A DNA stretch of 64,000 bases. It comes from Coleofasciculus sp. FACHB-T130. Its GTDB lineage: Bacteria; Cyanobacteriota; Cyanobacteriia; Cyanobacteriales; FACHB-T130. The position numbers and the translations under genes are program-made. The notes under the pieces are model-generated. The model saw only the letters and a list, made by a program, of their open reading frames with translations. It was not told where the DNA came from and searched no databases. The DNA lies in assembly GCF_014695375.1 (NCBI RefSeq), contig NZ_JACJOG010000006.1, positions 62,001-126,000 of the forward strand. The letters run 5' to 3'. Positions 1-8,327 of the stretch are shown here, piece by piece; the stretch's first letter is position 1; the number at the start of each line of letters is the position of its first letter.

Positions 1-1002
1 AATGCGTCGTTTTTGGGCGGCTCCTGTCATTTTTAAGGCAAAACTTTCCATCTGGCGGTAGAGAGGACGTGGCAGTAGCCACAGCGAATAGGCAGCTCCC
101 AACGTCAAAAGTGTCCGCCGGGGTTCGTCAAGAATCATGCGCCAGTGGGTAGATAAGGCGCGGTGAGCCATGTCTACAGCGGTTGGAGCAGCTTTCAGCC
201 GGACTGCCCAGCGGGCTAATTTCCGCAACTCGTAGGCTTTAGCTGGGTTTCCATACTGAGCAATCAAATCTGGAGCATAGGAGCGGGTTTTTTCCAGCAC
301 TTTTTCCAAGTCTTCTAACTGCTTAAGCAGATTTGCTGAAGCGCCCCCAGCATTTACCCGGTACAGCGTCAAAGCTTCAGGAATGCCTTCGATTTGCCAA
401 TCAGTCTTCAAGGAAATGCGAAGCCAGCATTCGACATCTTCAAAATGTCGCAATCTTTCATCGAAATAACAATCTTTTGCAGTACCCTGAGGAGCATCTT
501 GAAACTTAATAGCTTCAAAAACCTCTCGCCGAATCACCGGAACTGAGCCATTTCCAATCGGGTTACGGCAGAGGATCAAGGGTGGAGCAATATCCTTGAG
601 TTTAGGCATTTGATAGATACCTAATGGCTGCCCCGCTTCGTCAATAAAAGCAGAGCGGCTAAAGCTAAGCCCGACAGTTGGTGAATTTTCTAGATGCTCA
701 ATATGTTTTTCCAGCTTTTCTGGCAGCCACAAATCGTCTCCATCTAAAAAAGCCAGATATTCTCCTTGAGCATGGCGAATTCCTGTATTTCGAGCGGCGC
801 AAACTCCGCTATTCTGCTGGCGAATAATTTGAATTCGAGGATCTTGGAATTGCTGACAAATTTCTACACTTCGATCGGGAGAACCATCATCAATAATTAG
901 AAGTTCAAAATGTTTATAGGTTTGGTCTAAAACTGATTGCACTGTAGCAGCTATATATTTTTCGACTCCATAAACCGGAATTATGACAGAAATTTTTTTC
1001 AT
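1..1002 (-). CDS. Glycosyltransferase family 2, C-terminus cut by window edge
   Basis: The reading frame starts at the ATG at 1002 and stays open to base 1, so the 3' end lies outside the window. The translation begins MKKISVIIPVYGVEKYIAA and carries the GT-A signatures of family 2: an early IDDGSPD nucleotide-binding segment, NSGVCAARNTGI, and the metal-binding FLDGDDLW. GT2 enzymes move a sugar from a nucleotide donor to a lipid-linked or growing glycan at the cytoplasmic face of the membrane. The gene lies 70 bases after the HD-like gene and is the last visible member of the minus-strand polysaccharide cluster. Donor and acceptor cannot be told from sequence. A related GT2 with the same layout lies at 9978-10979. 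Confidence 0.85.
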   Translation of the reverse strand, partial: MKKISVIIPVYGVEKYIAATVQSVLDQTYKHFELLIIDDGSPDRSVEICQQFQDPRIQIIRQQNSGVCAARNTGIRHAQGEYLAFLDGDDLWLPEKLEKHIEHLENSPTVGLSFSRSAFIDEAGQPLGIYQMPKLKDIAPPLILCRNPIGNGSVPVIRREVFEAIKFQDAPQGTAKDCYFDERLRHFEDVECWLRISLKTDWQIEGIPEALTLYRVNAGGASANLLKQLEDLEKVLEKTRSYAPDLIAQYGNPAKAYELRKLARWAVRLKAAPTAVDMAHRALSTHWRMILDEPRRTLLTLGAAYSLWLLPRPLYRQMESFALKMTGAAQKRRI

Positions 1003-1072
1003 TTTAATTTTGAAAAATTGTGAAAAATTAATATTTGCTACAGCCAGCACTTCCTTGTGATTAACTGCCCCC

Positions 1073-1897
1073 TTACTCTGACTGACTTATAGTAGGAACA
1101 TCCTTTGTCATGGAAGTACTGGGACGCAAATTACCAAATTTACGGGCTATGGCAGAAACTAAACGACGCGGTTTATGAATCAACAAATTATAAAAGGTGA
1201 GTGACAGCCGCTTCTGGTAGGACTTTGGTGCAAGACGAAACGAAACATCTTGAGCGTTTGTGTTACAAAGTTCCCTAGGTATTTCAGCGGAGGCAGTTTC
1301 TTTAAATGCTTCTGTTAGTTGAGTAGCTAAAGTAGGAAAACCTAACTTTTCTGCCATTTCTACGATCAGATGACCGTCATAATTAATGTATTGTTGATGT
1401 TTGAAATCTCCACAATAAACAATGCCAAAATCCAAGTATTCCTCTAGCTCATTGGCTAAGCGCACCAAAAGAATATCGCGATCAAGCGGATCGAGCGTAT
1501 CAATGCGGTGAAAAATAGCGGGAATCGTCTTTTTATTCCAGGACAGCGTTGCATATCTAGCAAGATACTCCTCAATCTCTTTGCCAACAACACGTTTTAC
1601 CTGTTCGCGTTTGGCATTAGAAATGCCTTTTTTCCCGTTTCCAAAGTCACCATGAGTATAGGTAGCATGAAGCAGACCTGTTGCTACTATCTTTGCAGGT
1701 ACATGAAGAGAAACCAGGATACTAGCAGTGCTGACTAGATGGGCAATAAACGTCTTACCTGAGGCTCGAAAAGCACCTGTGAACAGCTGCATTGTCAGCT
1801 GATAAGCATCACGGATGCGGTTAATATCGTTGCTTGAGTAGCCTTCTGCACGTAGCTGGTTGAAGAGTTGAATGTTTGTTTGAGCAAAAGAGTGCAT
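1073..1897 (-). CDS. HD-like helical domain protein (DUF6817-type), in polysaccharide cluster
   Basis: The protein has 274 residues and no signal peptide or membrane segment. Residues about 45-90 read FIAHLVSTASIL followed by GLLHATYTHGDFG. This resembles the HD fold of RelA/SpoT-type hydrolases, where the second motif is normally LLHD, so the key Asp is Ala here. A later DILLVRLANELEEYLD helix also fits an HD-type helical bundle. I believe the match is to DUF6817, but that is from memory. It sits between two GT2 genes on the same strand, so it is probably co-transcribed with polysaccharide genes. It may be a regulatory or nucleotide-binding relative rather than an active hydrolase. The function is unknown. 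Confidence 0.6.
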   Translation of the reverse strand: MHSFAQTNIQLFNQLRAEGYSSNDINRIRDAYQLTMQLFTGAFRASGKTFIAHLVSTASILVSLHVPAKIVATGLLHATYTHGDFGNGKKGISNAKREQVKRVVGKEIEEYLARYATLSWNKKTIPAIFHRIDTLDPLDRDILLVRLANELEEYLDFGIVYCGDFKHQQYINYDGHLIVEMAEKLGFPTLATQLTEAFKETASAEIPRELCNTNAQDVSFRLAPKSYQKRLSLTFYNLLIHKPRRLVSAIARKFGNLRPSTSMTKDVPTISQSE

Positions 1898-1931
1898 AAT
1901 TTTGCTTTTGATTGGAATGCTTCATTTTTGT

Positions 1932-1979
1932 TGCACTTGGCTTAGGCGAAGTCCATTGATTTTGTCTAAGTCAAGTGCA
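1932..1979 (-). promoter_or_regulatory. Leader hairpin upstream of the HD-like gene
   Basis: Two 14-base arms (1932-1945 and 1966-1979) pair throughout, with one G-T wobble, around a 20-base loop. The hairpin ends 35 bases before the HD-like start codon. There is no T-run on the minus strand after it, so it is not an obvious terminator. It may be a leader structure. The rest of 1898-2215 shows nothing I can name. Confidence 0.4.
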
Positions 1980-2215
1980 TTTAAAAAAATTAACAATCAT
2001 TGAACGGCTTAGGCAAAACGTCTCTCTGAAGAAGGAAAACCCAAACAACATTTCAATTTCAACAGGAGCGTTCCTGAAAAAGCGGGGAATCGCTTAACAC
2101 AGAACAAGTTTAGTAATAGCATCCACTTTTCCAAGGTAGGAGTACGACTAAAAAAGTCTGTGGATTGCGATCGCTTTCCCCACTTGTTTTCTGGATGAAG
2201 ACTTAGGTTTTGGCT

Positions 2216-2290
2216 GTGTAAGGGTATTTATCGTCGAAGCGATCGCACCTTCTTTTGGCACCTTCGTTTCGTCGTTCTACACCCTTACAC
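2216..2290 (-). terminator. Inverted repeat just downstream of GT2 gene
   Basis: Perfect 10-base arms GTGTAAGGGT (2216-2225) and ACCCTTACAC (2281-2290) enclose 55 bases that include a HIP1 site. The right arm lies 6 bases past the stop of the GT2 gene at 2297. This position suggests a 3' end stem-loop or terminator, but there is no T-run. Confidence 0.4.
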
Positions 2291-2296
2291 GCCAAC

Positions 2297-3349
2297 CTAA
2301 CGGGACGATGCCGTCACTGTAGGCTTCTTCTCCGGTATTGCAGGCATCTGAGGTTGTAGCCCTTTCGCTTGCAGGCGAGCCTGACGATTCGTGAGATAAC
2401 GGTTAAACACCTTATCTAGAGGACGCAACACTTTTGCCACCCCGCCCCCAGCAAGACCTAAAGTCAGGCGGCTACCAATTGGGTTCAGGATTGTCACGTA
2501 TCGCCGCCATCCCAAGCGCTTGTAGCGATATTTGAAGTACCCGTCCTCGTCCAAATTCCATTTATCGCGCAAGCGATGCAAGCTATTGAGTTCCCAAGCG
2601 TCGCTCCAACGCAGCATATAGAAGAGCATATCTGACGGCTTCAGGGGCGGGCCTGGAACATAAGTGACAAGACACGCAGGCTCAAAGTAAACGCTACCAC
2701 CCGCCTCAACGACTGTCATGCAGAAATCGAGGTGTTCTTTAGTATTGAACATTTGTTCATCGAGCAAGCCGACTTTCTCAAAGATTTCAGTGCGAACCAG
2801 TACGCAATGGAATTCTGCTAGTTCGGTTTGTTGACGTTTGAGCTTGGGTCGCACCTCCGCTACTTTCTGACCTTGCTTGTACATTTTCTCGCGGAGACGC
2901 CGTCTGGGGTTTTCGCCGACTTTTTCCAGCCAAATGTGGGCTTCTCCACCGGCAAAATGGACAATTTCGTGTACCGGAGTGCCTTGGCAGGTCAGGGGAC
3001 CCACTACGGTAGCGTTTGTCTCTTCAGCGCACTGAACTAAGCTTTCCAACCAGTCTGGGCTGACGATCACATCGTTATCGATAAAGACGAGATACTTGGT
3101 TGTAACCTGACTCAGACCGAGGTTTCTGGCGCGGTTTGGAGTGAGGTAGTGATCGGTGCGAATGATTTGAAATCCTTTTTCACTCGCTTGCTGTTGCAAA
3201 TAACGCTGAATGTGAGCGGGTGAACCCCCATCTACGTAAACTAACTTGAATGGGACTGATGTATGTTCGTAAATGCTTTCCAGCGACTCGCGGGCGCAGC
3301 TGAAACGTTCGCGGGGTGAAACAACAATCGTAACTTGGGGATCTAACAT
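2297..3349 (-). CDS. Glycosyltransferase family 2
   Basis: This is a 350-residue GT2 protein. The N-terminus VTIVVSPRERF replaces the usual VSVIIPxYN start. It is followed by KLVYVDGGSPA, a TPNRARNLGL helix and the DxD-like FIDNDVIVSPDWLE. A conserved middle block, LLDEQMFNTKEHLDFCMTV, is typical of the acceptor-side ED motif region. The C-terminal 40 residues are basic and Pro-rich. There is no membrane anchor apart from a weakly hydrophobic stretch near residue 300. It lies 140 bases downstream of the ABC exporter gene in the same direction. The likely role is adding one sugar in the polysaccharide repeat unit, with unknown specificity. Confidence 0.85.
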   Translation of the reverse strand: MLDPQVTIVVSPRERFSCARESLESIYEHTSVPFKLVYVDGGSPAHIQRYLQQQASEKGFQIIRTDHYLTPNRARNLGLSQVTTKYLVFIDNDVIVSPDWLESLVQCAEETNATVVGPLTCQGTPVHEIVHFAGGEAHIWLEKVGENPRRRLREKMYKQGQKVAEVRPKLKRQQTELAEFHCVLVRTEIFEKVGLLDEQMFNTKEHLDFCMTVVEAGGSVYFEPACLVTYVPGPPLKPSDMLFYMLRWSDAWELNSLHRLRDKWNLDEDGYFKYRYKRLGWRRYVTILNPIGSRLTLGLAGGGVAKVLRPLDKVFNRYLTNRQARLQAKGLQPQMPAIPEKKPTVTASSR

Positions 3350-3489
3350 CAGGAACTCCTCGCTAAAGACTAAACAATTTATCGGCTGTTTTGTTTGCTA
3401 TGCATCAACTCAGCTAGATAGGGAAAAAACTTGTTTGTGTTTAAAGTCTGTACTGTGTAGTTGCCCGGTGTCGCTTGGGCAGGTCTGTT

Positions 3490-5364
3490 TTACACAGGCA
3501 AAGACTGGAGATTGTGGTAAGACCAGTAAGCTCCCTGCTGGGCAAGCAACTCGTCATGCCCTCCCTGTTCGATAATTCGACCTTTCTCCATTACCACAAT
3601 TTTGTCGGCATTCCGGACAGTAGCCAAACGGTGGGCAATCACAATTACAGTCCGGTTTGTTCGCAAACGTTCCAGTGCTTCTTGCACTAACTGTTCTGAC
3701 TGCGAATCTAAGGCGCTGGTGGCTTCATCGAGAATCATGATTTCCGGGTCGCGCAGCATTGCCCTAGCAATTGAAATGCGTTGTCGTTGTCCTCCGGAAA
3801 GCCTAACGCCTCTATCTCCTACCACTGTGTCGTATTGGTTGGGCAACTGACAGATAAATTCGTGGGCATTGGCAAGGCGGGCTGCCTCAATCACCTTTTC
3901 TCTGTCCATTCCCTCTAAACCGTAGGCAATGTTATCCAGAAGTGAGGCATTAAAGATGTAGGTGTCTTGGCTAACGACTCCAATGTGCTGGCGTAGCGAG
4001 ACAACATCGTAGTTCCGGATATCTTGACCGTCGATCTCGATAACACCATCGGTCACTTCGTAGAAACGGGTAACGAGAGATGCCACAGTGGATTTCCCGG
4101 CTCCAGAAGCGCCAACCAGCGCCACAGTTTTGCCACGAGGAATTTCTAGATCCAAACCGTTGAGGACGTAAGACCTGCCGCTGTAGGCAAATTTTACATT
4201 TTGGAAAAGAATGCGATCGCGCAACCCTGTAAATTTCTGGTTTCCATTAGGAAGCGGATATTTCTCTGGTAACGAGAGCGCCTCCGTGACTTTCGTTAAC
4301 GCTGGCAGAGACTCTTGGACAGAACCCCTCGCGGCATTCACCTTTTTCAGTACCGGAACAATTCTAATCAGAACCAGCATGAATATCAGCAGCTCTGCGG
4401 TCGTGAGCAGACCCTTGGAGATAAACAAAGTGTAGCTACCGACTAAAACCACCATCGCCGCAGCCAAAGTCGCTAACTCTGTCAGCGGGTCGATGATGTT
4501 TAGCTTCTTAGCTAGTCCGATGTTCGCCTCCATATAATTGCTACTGATCTTATTGAAGCGGTTCAGTTCAAAATCCTCCGCACCATAAGATTTAACGATG
4601 CGAACACCGCTTAACGTATCTAAAGCCATCGCGTTTAGAGTGCGTTTAGCAGTAACAACTAAACCCCCCGATGTCTTAATCTTTTTCAAGAAATAACTGA
4701 GCCATAAAGCAACGCCTGTAATCAAAAATGTCGTTAGAACCGTCATTTTCCACGACACGATCACCAACGTTCCCAAATACGCGATTAAAATCAGCAGGTT
4801 GGTCAAGCCATAAAAGAAGTTAGTCAACAGCTTGTTTGTTTCCATCACCTCTGTATGTAAGGTGCTGGTTACTTTACCCATCTGCACATTATCAAAAAAT
4901 TCAATGGGCGAATATAAATAGGTTTGATACAGCCGTTTCCTCAAGCGTTTGATGACGGCTTCCCGATAAATGGAAGTCAAGACTTGGGAAATGTAGTAGA
5001 AATACCCTTTTAAAATTAAAGAACCCATGAGGACTAAGGCAAACAAGCTAATGAGCGTTCCTTTACCTTGCTGCGCTAGCCAACTGTTCAACCCTTCCGT
5101 TAAAGCCATTTGAGGAAGAAGCGTTCCACCTCCTTCATTCAAAATTACTTTTAGGAAAGGAATCATCAATCCGATTCCTACACTATCTAGAATAGAAGAC
5201 AAAATCATTGTCACTAAACCTAGATAGAGAGTTTTCTTCTGCACCTCCAAAATCAGAGAGGTCAGTTTATCGAATTTTCCAATTCGCTTCATTAAGCCCA
5301 ATTTTAATTTTGCTTTAGCCTCACGCAACCTTGTTTCTCGTCCGAGTGTCTGACTTCGACTCAT
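3490..5364 (-). CDS. ABC exporter, fused membrane and ATPase domains (MsbA/HepA-like)
   Basis: This is a 624-residue half-transporter. Six transmembrane helices occupy about residues 40-330. The nucleotide-binding domain follows, with Walker A VGASGAGKST, Q-loop VVSQDTYIF, signature LSGGQRQR, Walker B IMILDEATSALD and the H-loop IAHR. Such proteins act as homodimers and flip lipids or lipid-linked glycans using ATP. The placement among glycosyltransferases suggests a substrate connected with cell-surface polysaccharide, similar to HepA of heterocyst-forming cyanobacteria. That link is by analogy only. A 399-base gap separates it from the upstream GT4 gene, so it may have its own promoter. Confidence 0.88.
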   Translation of the reverse strand: MSRSQTLGRETRLREAKAKLKLGLMKRIGKFDKLTSLILEVQKKTLYLGLVTMILSSILDSVGIGLMIPFLKVILNEGGGTLLPQMALTEGLNSWLAQQGKGTLISLFALVLMGSLILKGYFYYISQVLTSIYREAVIKRLRKRLYQTYLYSPIEFFDNVQMGKVTSTLHTEVMETNKLLTNFFYGLTNLLILIAYLGTLVIVSWKMTVLTTFLITGVALWLSYFLKKIKTSGGLVVTAKRTLNAMALDTLSGVRIVKSYGAEDFELNRFNKISSNYMEANIGLAKKLNIIDPLTELATLAAAMVVLVGSYTLFISKGLLTTAELLIFMLVLIRIVPVLKKVNAARGSVQESLPALTKVTEALSLPEKYPLPNGNQKFTGLRDRILFQNVKFAYSGRSYVLNGLDLEIPRGKTVALVGASGAGKSTVASLVTRFYEVTDGVIEIDGQDIRNYDVVSLRQHIGVVSQDTYIFNASLLDNIAYGLEGMDREKVIEAARLANAHEFICQLPNQYDTVVGDRGVRLSGGQRQRISIARAMLRDPEIMILDEATSALDSQSEQLVQEALERLRTNRTVIVIAHRLATVRNADKIVVMEKGRIIEQGGHDELLAQQGAYWSYHNLQSLPV

Positions 5365-5763
5365 AGTGTCTACCGCTACTGAACCTTTGAACAGCCAATC
5401 GTTGATTGCTAATTCCAGGCTAAATTTTCTTGCCGGAGCGTTTTTTCCTGATGTTTCACTGTGCCGACGCTTGCTCTTAAATTATTTTGCTCGTAGGAAA
5501 CACAGTGTTAGCTTTGTTTACTTTCTCTAGTAAATGTTACCAGACTTTTTGCTATAAAAGCATCGAAGAAACACGATTTTCCCTATTTTTAATGTGAAGT
5601 TTTAGTGAAGTTGCAATTAATATAAAATCCTTACTTGAAGTTTTTATTTTTTAACTCATTCAATCAGAAAATTATTCGGTTTATATCATGTTTTTTCTAG
5701 AAAAATATACTTCTAATGGCAGATTTTAACCTGCCAAATGCAATTTTAACGGTTGAACTCTAT
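5365..5763. other. AT-rich spacer, no gene seen
   Basis: This 399-base gap lies between the ABC exporter gene and the upstream GT4 gene, both on the minus strand. It is AT-rich and holds no open frame of note, no HIP1 site and no clear hairpin. It probably contains a promoter for the exporter, but I cannot place one. Confidence 0.5.
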
Positions 5764-6978
5764 CTAATGGTAGATTTCTACTAACCGCTCGTTCAACTTG
5801 TTAAAGTCGTAATGCGCTTCTACGTAGGCGCGGCCGGAGCGACCCATTTCAGGCCAAACTTCCGGATGTTCAAATAAATAGCCCAACTTTTCAGCCAGAG
5901 TATCGGCATCTCGTTCGGGAACCAAAAAACCTGAAATCCCATCTTCAATCAGTTCTGGAATGCCACCGTGTTGCGTCCCTATCACGGGTAAACCCATTGC
6001 CATTGCTTCTTTTAATACGTTTACGGGGGCATCTTGATCGCCGTTCTTCGCTGTCACGCAGGGGGCAATAAATATATGGGAGTTGTCGAGAATTTCAATG
6101 AGTTCCTGCTGCTGCTTGTGACCCAGCAATTTTACTTTGTCACTAACATCCAGCTCATCAATGAGTTGCTGCAAACTTTCCTTTAATGGCCCATCCCCAA
6201 CGATGTTGTACTCGATGTTGGGGTATGCCTTAGCCAACTTGGCAATGGCACGAATTCCATACTCAATCCCTTTTTTTTCGACAAGGCGACCTGTGGTGAC
6301 AATTCCAATGCGACCATCAGCGGGTAGATGACGTGTGGTAAACACAAACTTGCTACAATCGATGCCCGAACGAAGGACGATGATTTTCTTCTCATCGCAA
6401 CCTAGCTTAATCAGGCGACGTTTGAAATAATCGCAGTTAGAAAGAAAAAGGTCTCCTGTGGCGAATAAGGGATTATAAACGTCTTCACCGAATTCCTGAA
6501 TATGCTGGCTAATATCGAAACCGCGAAATGAGGTAATTAATTTTCCGTGGGGCGCACCAATCAGCCGAAATGACATCCCGATGAATCCTAAAGGGCCAAA
6601 TTGACAATGGATGACGTCGTATTCTTTGTTGCCCAATAATGAGACTGCTGCATATAGTAACCTCAATGAAGCAGCTTCTTTGCCATACTTAAAAACATTA
6701 AGCGATCGCAGCAAGAGGGCCGGGTCTTTGTAGCTGTTCGCGAATAGCAACCCCAAGCCTTTTAGCCCGCGAATCGCAATATTAGATGGCATTTGGATAT
6801 AGTAGGTGCGATTCAGGAGTTGGTACTTTTCTACTGCTGGATGCACCTTGGAAGTATCTCCGAGTTGGTCAGAATAGATATCAACTTCGTGACCCCGATC
6901 GATTAAACCAGCGATTTGGTTTAAGATAAAGGTTTCTGACAAAACCGGAAATCGACCAACAATCATCGCGACTTTCAC
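5764..6978 (-). CDS. Glycosyltransferase family 4 (GT-B fold), copy 1
   Basis: The protein has 404 residues. The N-terminal Rossmann half starts MKVAMIVGRFPVLSETFILN. The C-terminal half carries the GT4 donor-site signatures GRLVEKKGIEYGI, NIVGDGPL and an EX7E-type loop VLKEAMAMGLPVIGTQHGGIPELIEDG. It is a retaining enzyme type that uses nucleotide sugars at the cytoplasmic membrane face. The next gene upstream (7027-8271) is a clear paralogue, separated by only 48 bases, and the pair shares an exact 51-base block. This indicates tandem duplication. The sugar transferred is not predictable. Confidence 0.88.
   Translation of the reverse strand: MKVAMIVGRFPVLSETFILNQIAGLIDRGHEVDIYSDQLGDTSKVHPAVEKYQLLNRTYYIQMPSNIAIRGLKGLGLLFANSYKDPALLLRSLNVFKYGKEAASLRLLYAAVSLLGNKEYDVIHCQFGPLGFIGMSFRLIGAPHGKLITSFRGFDISQHIQEFGEDVYNPLFATGDLFLSNCDYFKRRLIKLGCDEKKIIVLRSGIDCSKFVFTTRHLPADGRIGIVTTGRLVEKKGIEYGIRAIAKLAKAYPNIEYNIVGDGPLKESLQQLIDELDVSDKVKLLGHKQQQELIEILDNSHIFIAPCVTAKNGDQDAPVNVLKEAMAMGLPVIGTQHGGIPELIEDGISGFLVPERDADTLAEKLGYLFEHPEVWPEMGRSGRAYVEAHYDFNKLNERLVEIYH
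6661..6711. repeat. 51-base exact repeat shared by the tandem GT4 genes, copy 1
   Basis: Bases 6661-6711 are identical to 7948-7998. Both copies lie at the same place inside the two GT4 paralogues and end at a HIP1 site. Flanking bases differ, so this is an island of complete identity in otherwise diverged genes. Confidence 0.85.
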
Positions 6979-7026
6979 AACAATTCTACCCCTATAACTT
7001 GACTTTTCTATTTACTAAATACCCTA

Positions 7027-8271
7027 TCAGGTAATTAGCAGTTTCTCGTATATTTCAACTAAATAGTCGTTTAGCTGCCCAATTTCATAGTGCTTTTCCA
7101 CGTATGCACGACCAGCCGCACCCATTTCGGGCCAGACCTCTGGGTGGGCGATTAGGTAGCCTAATTTTTCAGTCAAAGCATTGACATCCCGTTCTGCAAC
7201 TAGGAACCCTGAAACCCCATCTTCGACTAGCTCAGGGATGCCACTATGGTAAGTGCTGGCAACTGGCAAACCCATTGCCATTGCTTCTTTTAAAACATTA
7301 GGAATTCCTTCTTGATTATTATCCTTACTGGTTACGCAGGGAGCTACAAAAATGTGGGAATCGTTGAGAATTTGCACGACTTCGTGCTGTTGTTTCCAAC
7401 CCAAGAGATTTACTATATTTCCAACATCTAGCTCTTGAATCAGTTGCTGCAAGTCTGGCTTTAAAGAGCCATCACCAATGATATTGTATTCAAGATCGAG
7501 GTTCATTTTTGTCAAGTTAGCAATAGCGCGAATACCATATTCAATCCCTTTTTTTTCAATTAGGCGACCTGTTGAAACAATCCGCACTTTACCATCGGGA
7601 TGCGGATAGCGTGTCTTAAAGGAAAACCGATTACAATCGATTCCTGAGCGGAGTACAATAATTTTTTTTTCATTGCAGCCCAGACTAATCAATTTATTTT
7701 TAAAATGGTTACAAATGGGCAGGAAACAGTCTCCTTTTTCAAAAAGCTTTTTATAGATATCGTCACCATATTGACTGAGATACATAGTGAGGTCAGAACC
7801 TCGAAATGAGATAATTACTTTAGCTCTAGAGGCAGCAATTGTCCTAAAGTACATCCCTAAGAATCCTAAGGGTCCAAACTGGCAATGGATTATATCGTAT
7901 GGCTTATTTGATAGAAATGGGAGTAACGAGAATGTTGTATACAGCATCCTCAATGAAGCAGCTTCTTTGCCATACTTAAAAACATTAAGCGATCGCAGAA
8001 ATGCAACAGGATTTTTGGGGAAATTTGCTAACAGCAGCCAAATCGCCTTAATTACATAAATTAAAGGATTGGCTGGTCTTTGCTCCGGAACATAGTAGGT
8101 GCGATCAAGAAGTTGATATCTTTCCACATCTAGGTGGATTTTGGCAGTATCGCCCGGTTTCTGGGCGTAAATGTCAATCTCGTGTCCTCGCTCAATCAGT
8201 CCCACAATCTGATTTAAGATGAACGTCTCTGATACAGTAGGAAATTTACCAACAATAAAGGCGATTCTCAT
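7027..8271 (-). CDS. Glycosyltransferase family 4 (GT-B fold), copy 2
   Basis: This paralogue of the neighbouring GT4 gene is 414 residues long from the ATG at 8271. A GTG 12 bases upstream (8283) would add MKFT, but the paralogue starts at the position equal to MRIAFIVGKFP, so I prefer 8271. GT4 signatures are GRLIEKKGIEYGI, NIIGDGSL and VLKEAMAMGLPVASTYHSG. The predicted role is the same class of sugar transfer as copy 1, perhaps with changed specificity, because the acceptor half differs more than the donor half. It follows the Wzx-like gene by 56 bases. Confidence 0.87.
   Translation of the reverse strand: MRIAFIVGKFPTVSETFILNQIVGLIERGHEIDIYAQKPGDTAKIHLDVERYQLLDRTYYVPEQRPANPLIYVIKAIWLLLANFPKNPVAFLRSLNVFKYGKEAASLRMLYTTFSLLPFLSNKPYDIIHCQFGPLGFLGMYFRTIAASRAKVIISFRGSDLTMYLSQYGDDIYKKLFEKGDCFLPICNHFKNKLISLGCNEKKIIVLRSGIDCNRFSFKTRYPHPDGKVRIVSTGRLIEKKGIEYGIRAIANLTKMNLDLEYNIIGDGSLKPDLQQLIQELDVGNIVNLLGWKQQHEVVQILNDSHIFVAPCVTSKDNNQEGIPNVLKEAMAMGLPVASTYHSGIPELVEDGVSGFLVAERDVNALTEKLGYLIAHPEVWPEMGAAGRAYVEKHYEIGQLNDYLVEIYEKLLIT
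7948..7998. repeat. 51-base exact repeat shared by the tandem GT4 genes, copy 2
   Basis: This block is identical to 6661-6711. See the copy 1 entry. Gene conversion between the tandem copies, or strong local constraint, could explain it. Confidence 0.85.
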
Positions 8272-8327
8272 CGTAAATTTCACCTAATATCCGATACTCT
8301 GCTGTCATCATTCTGGACGGTTAAGCA

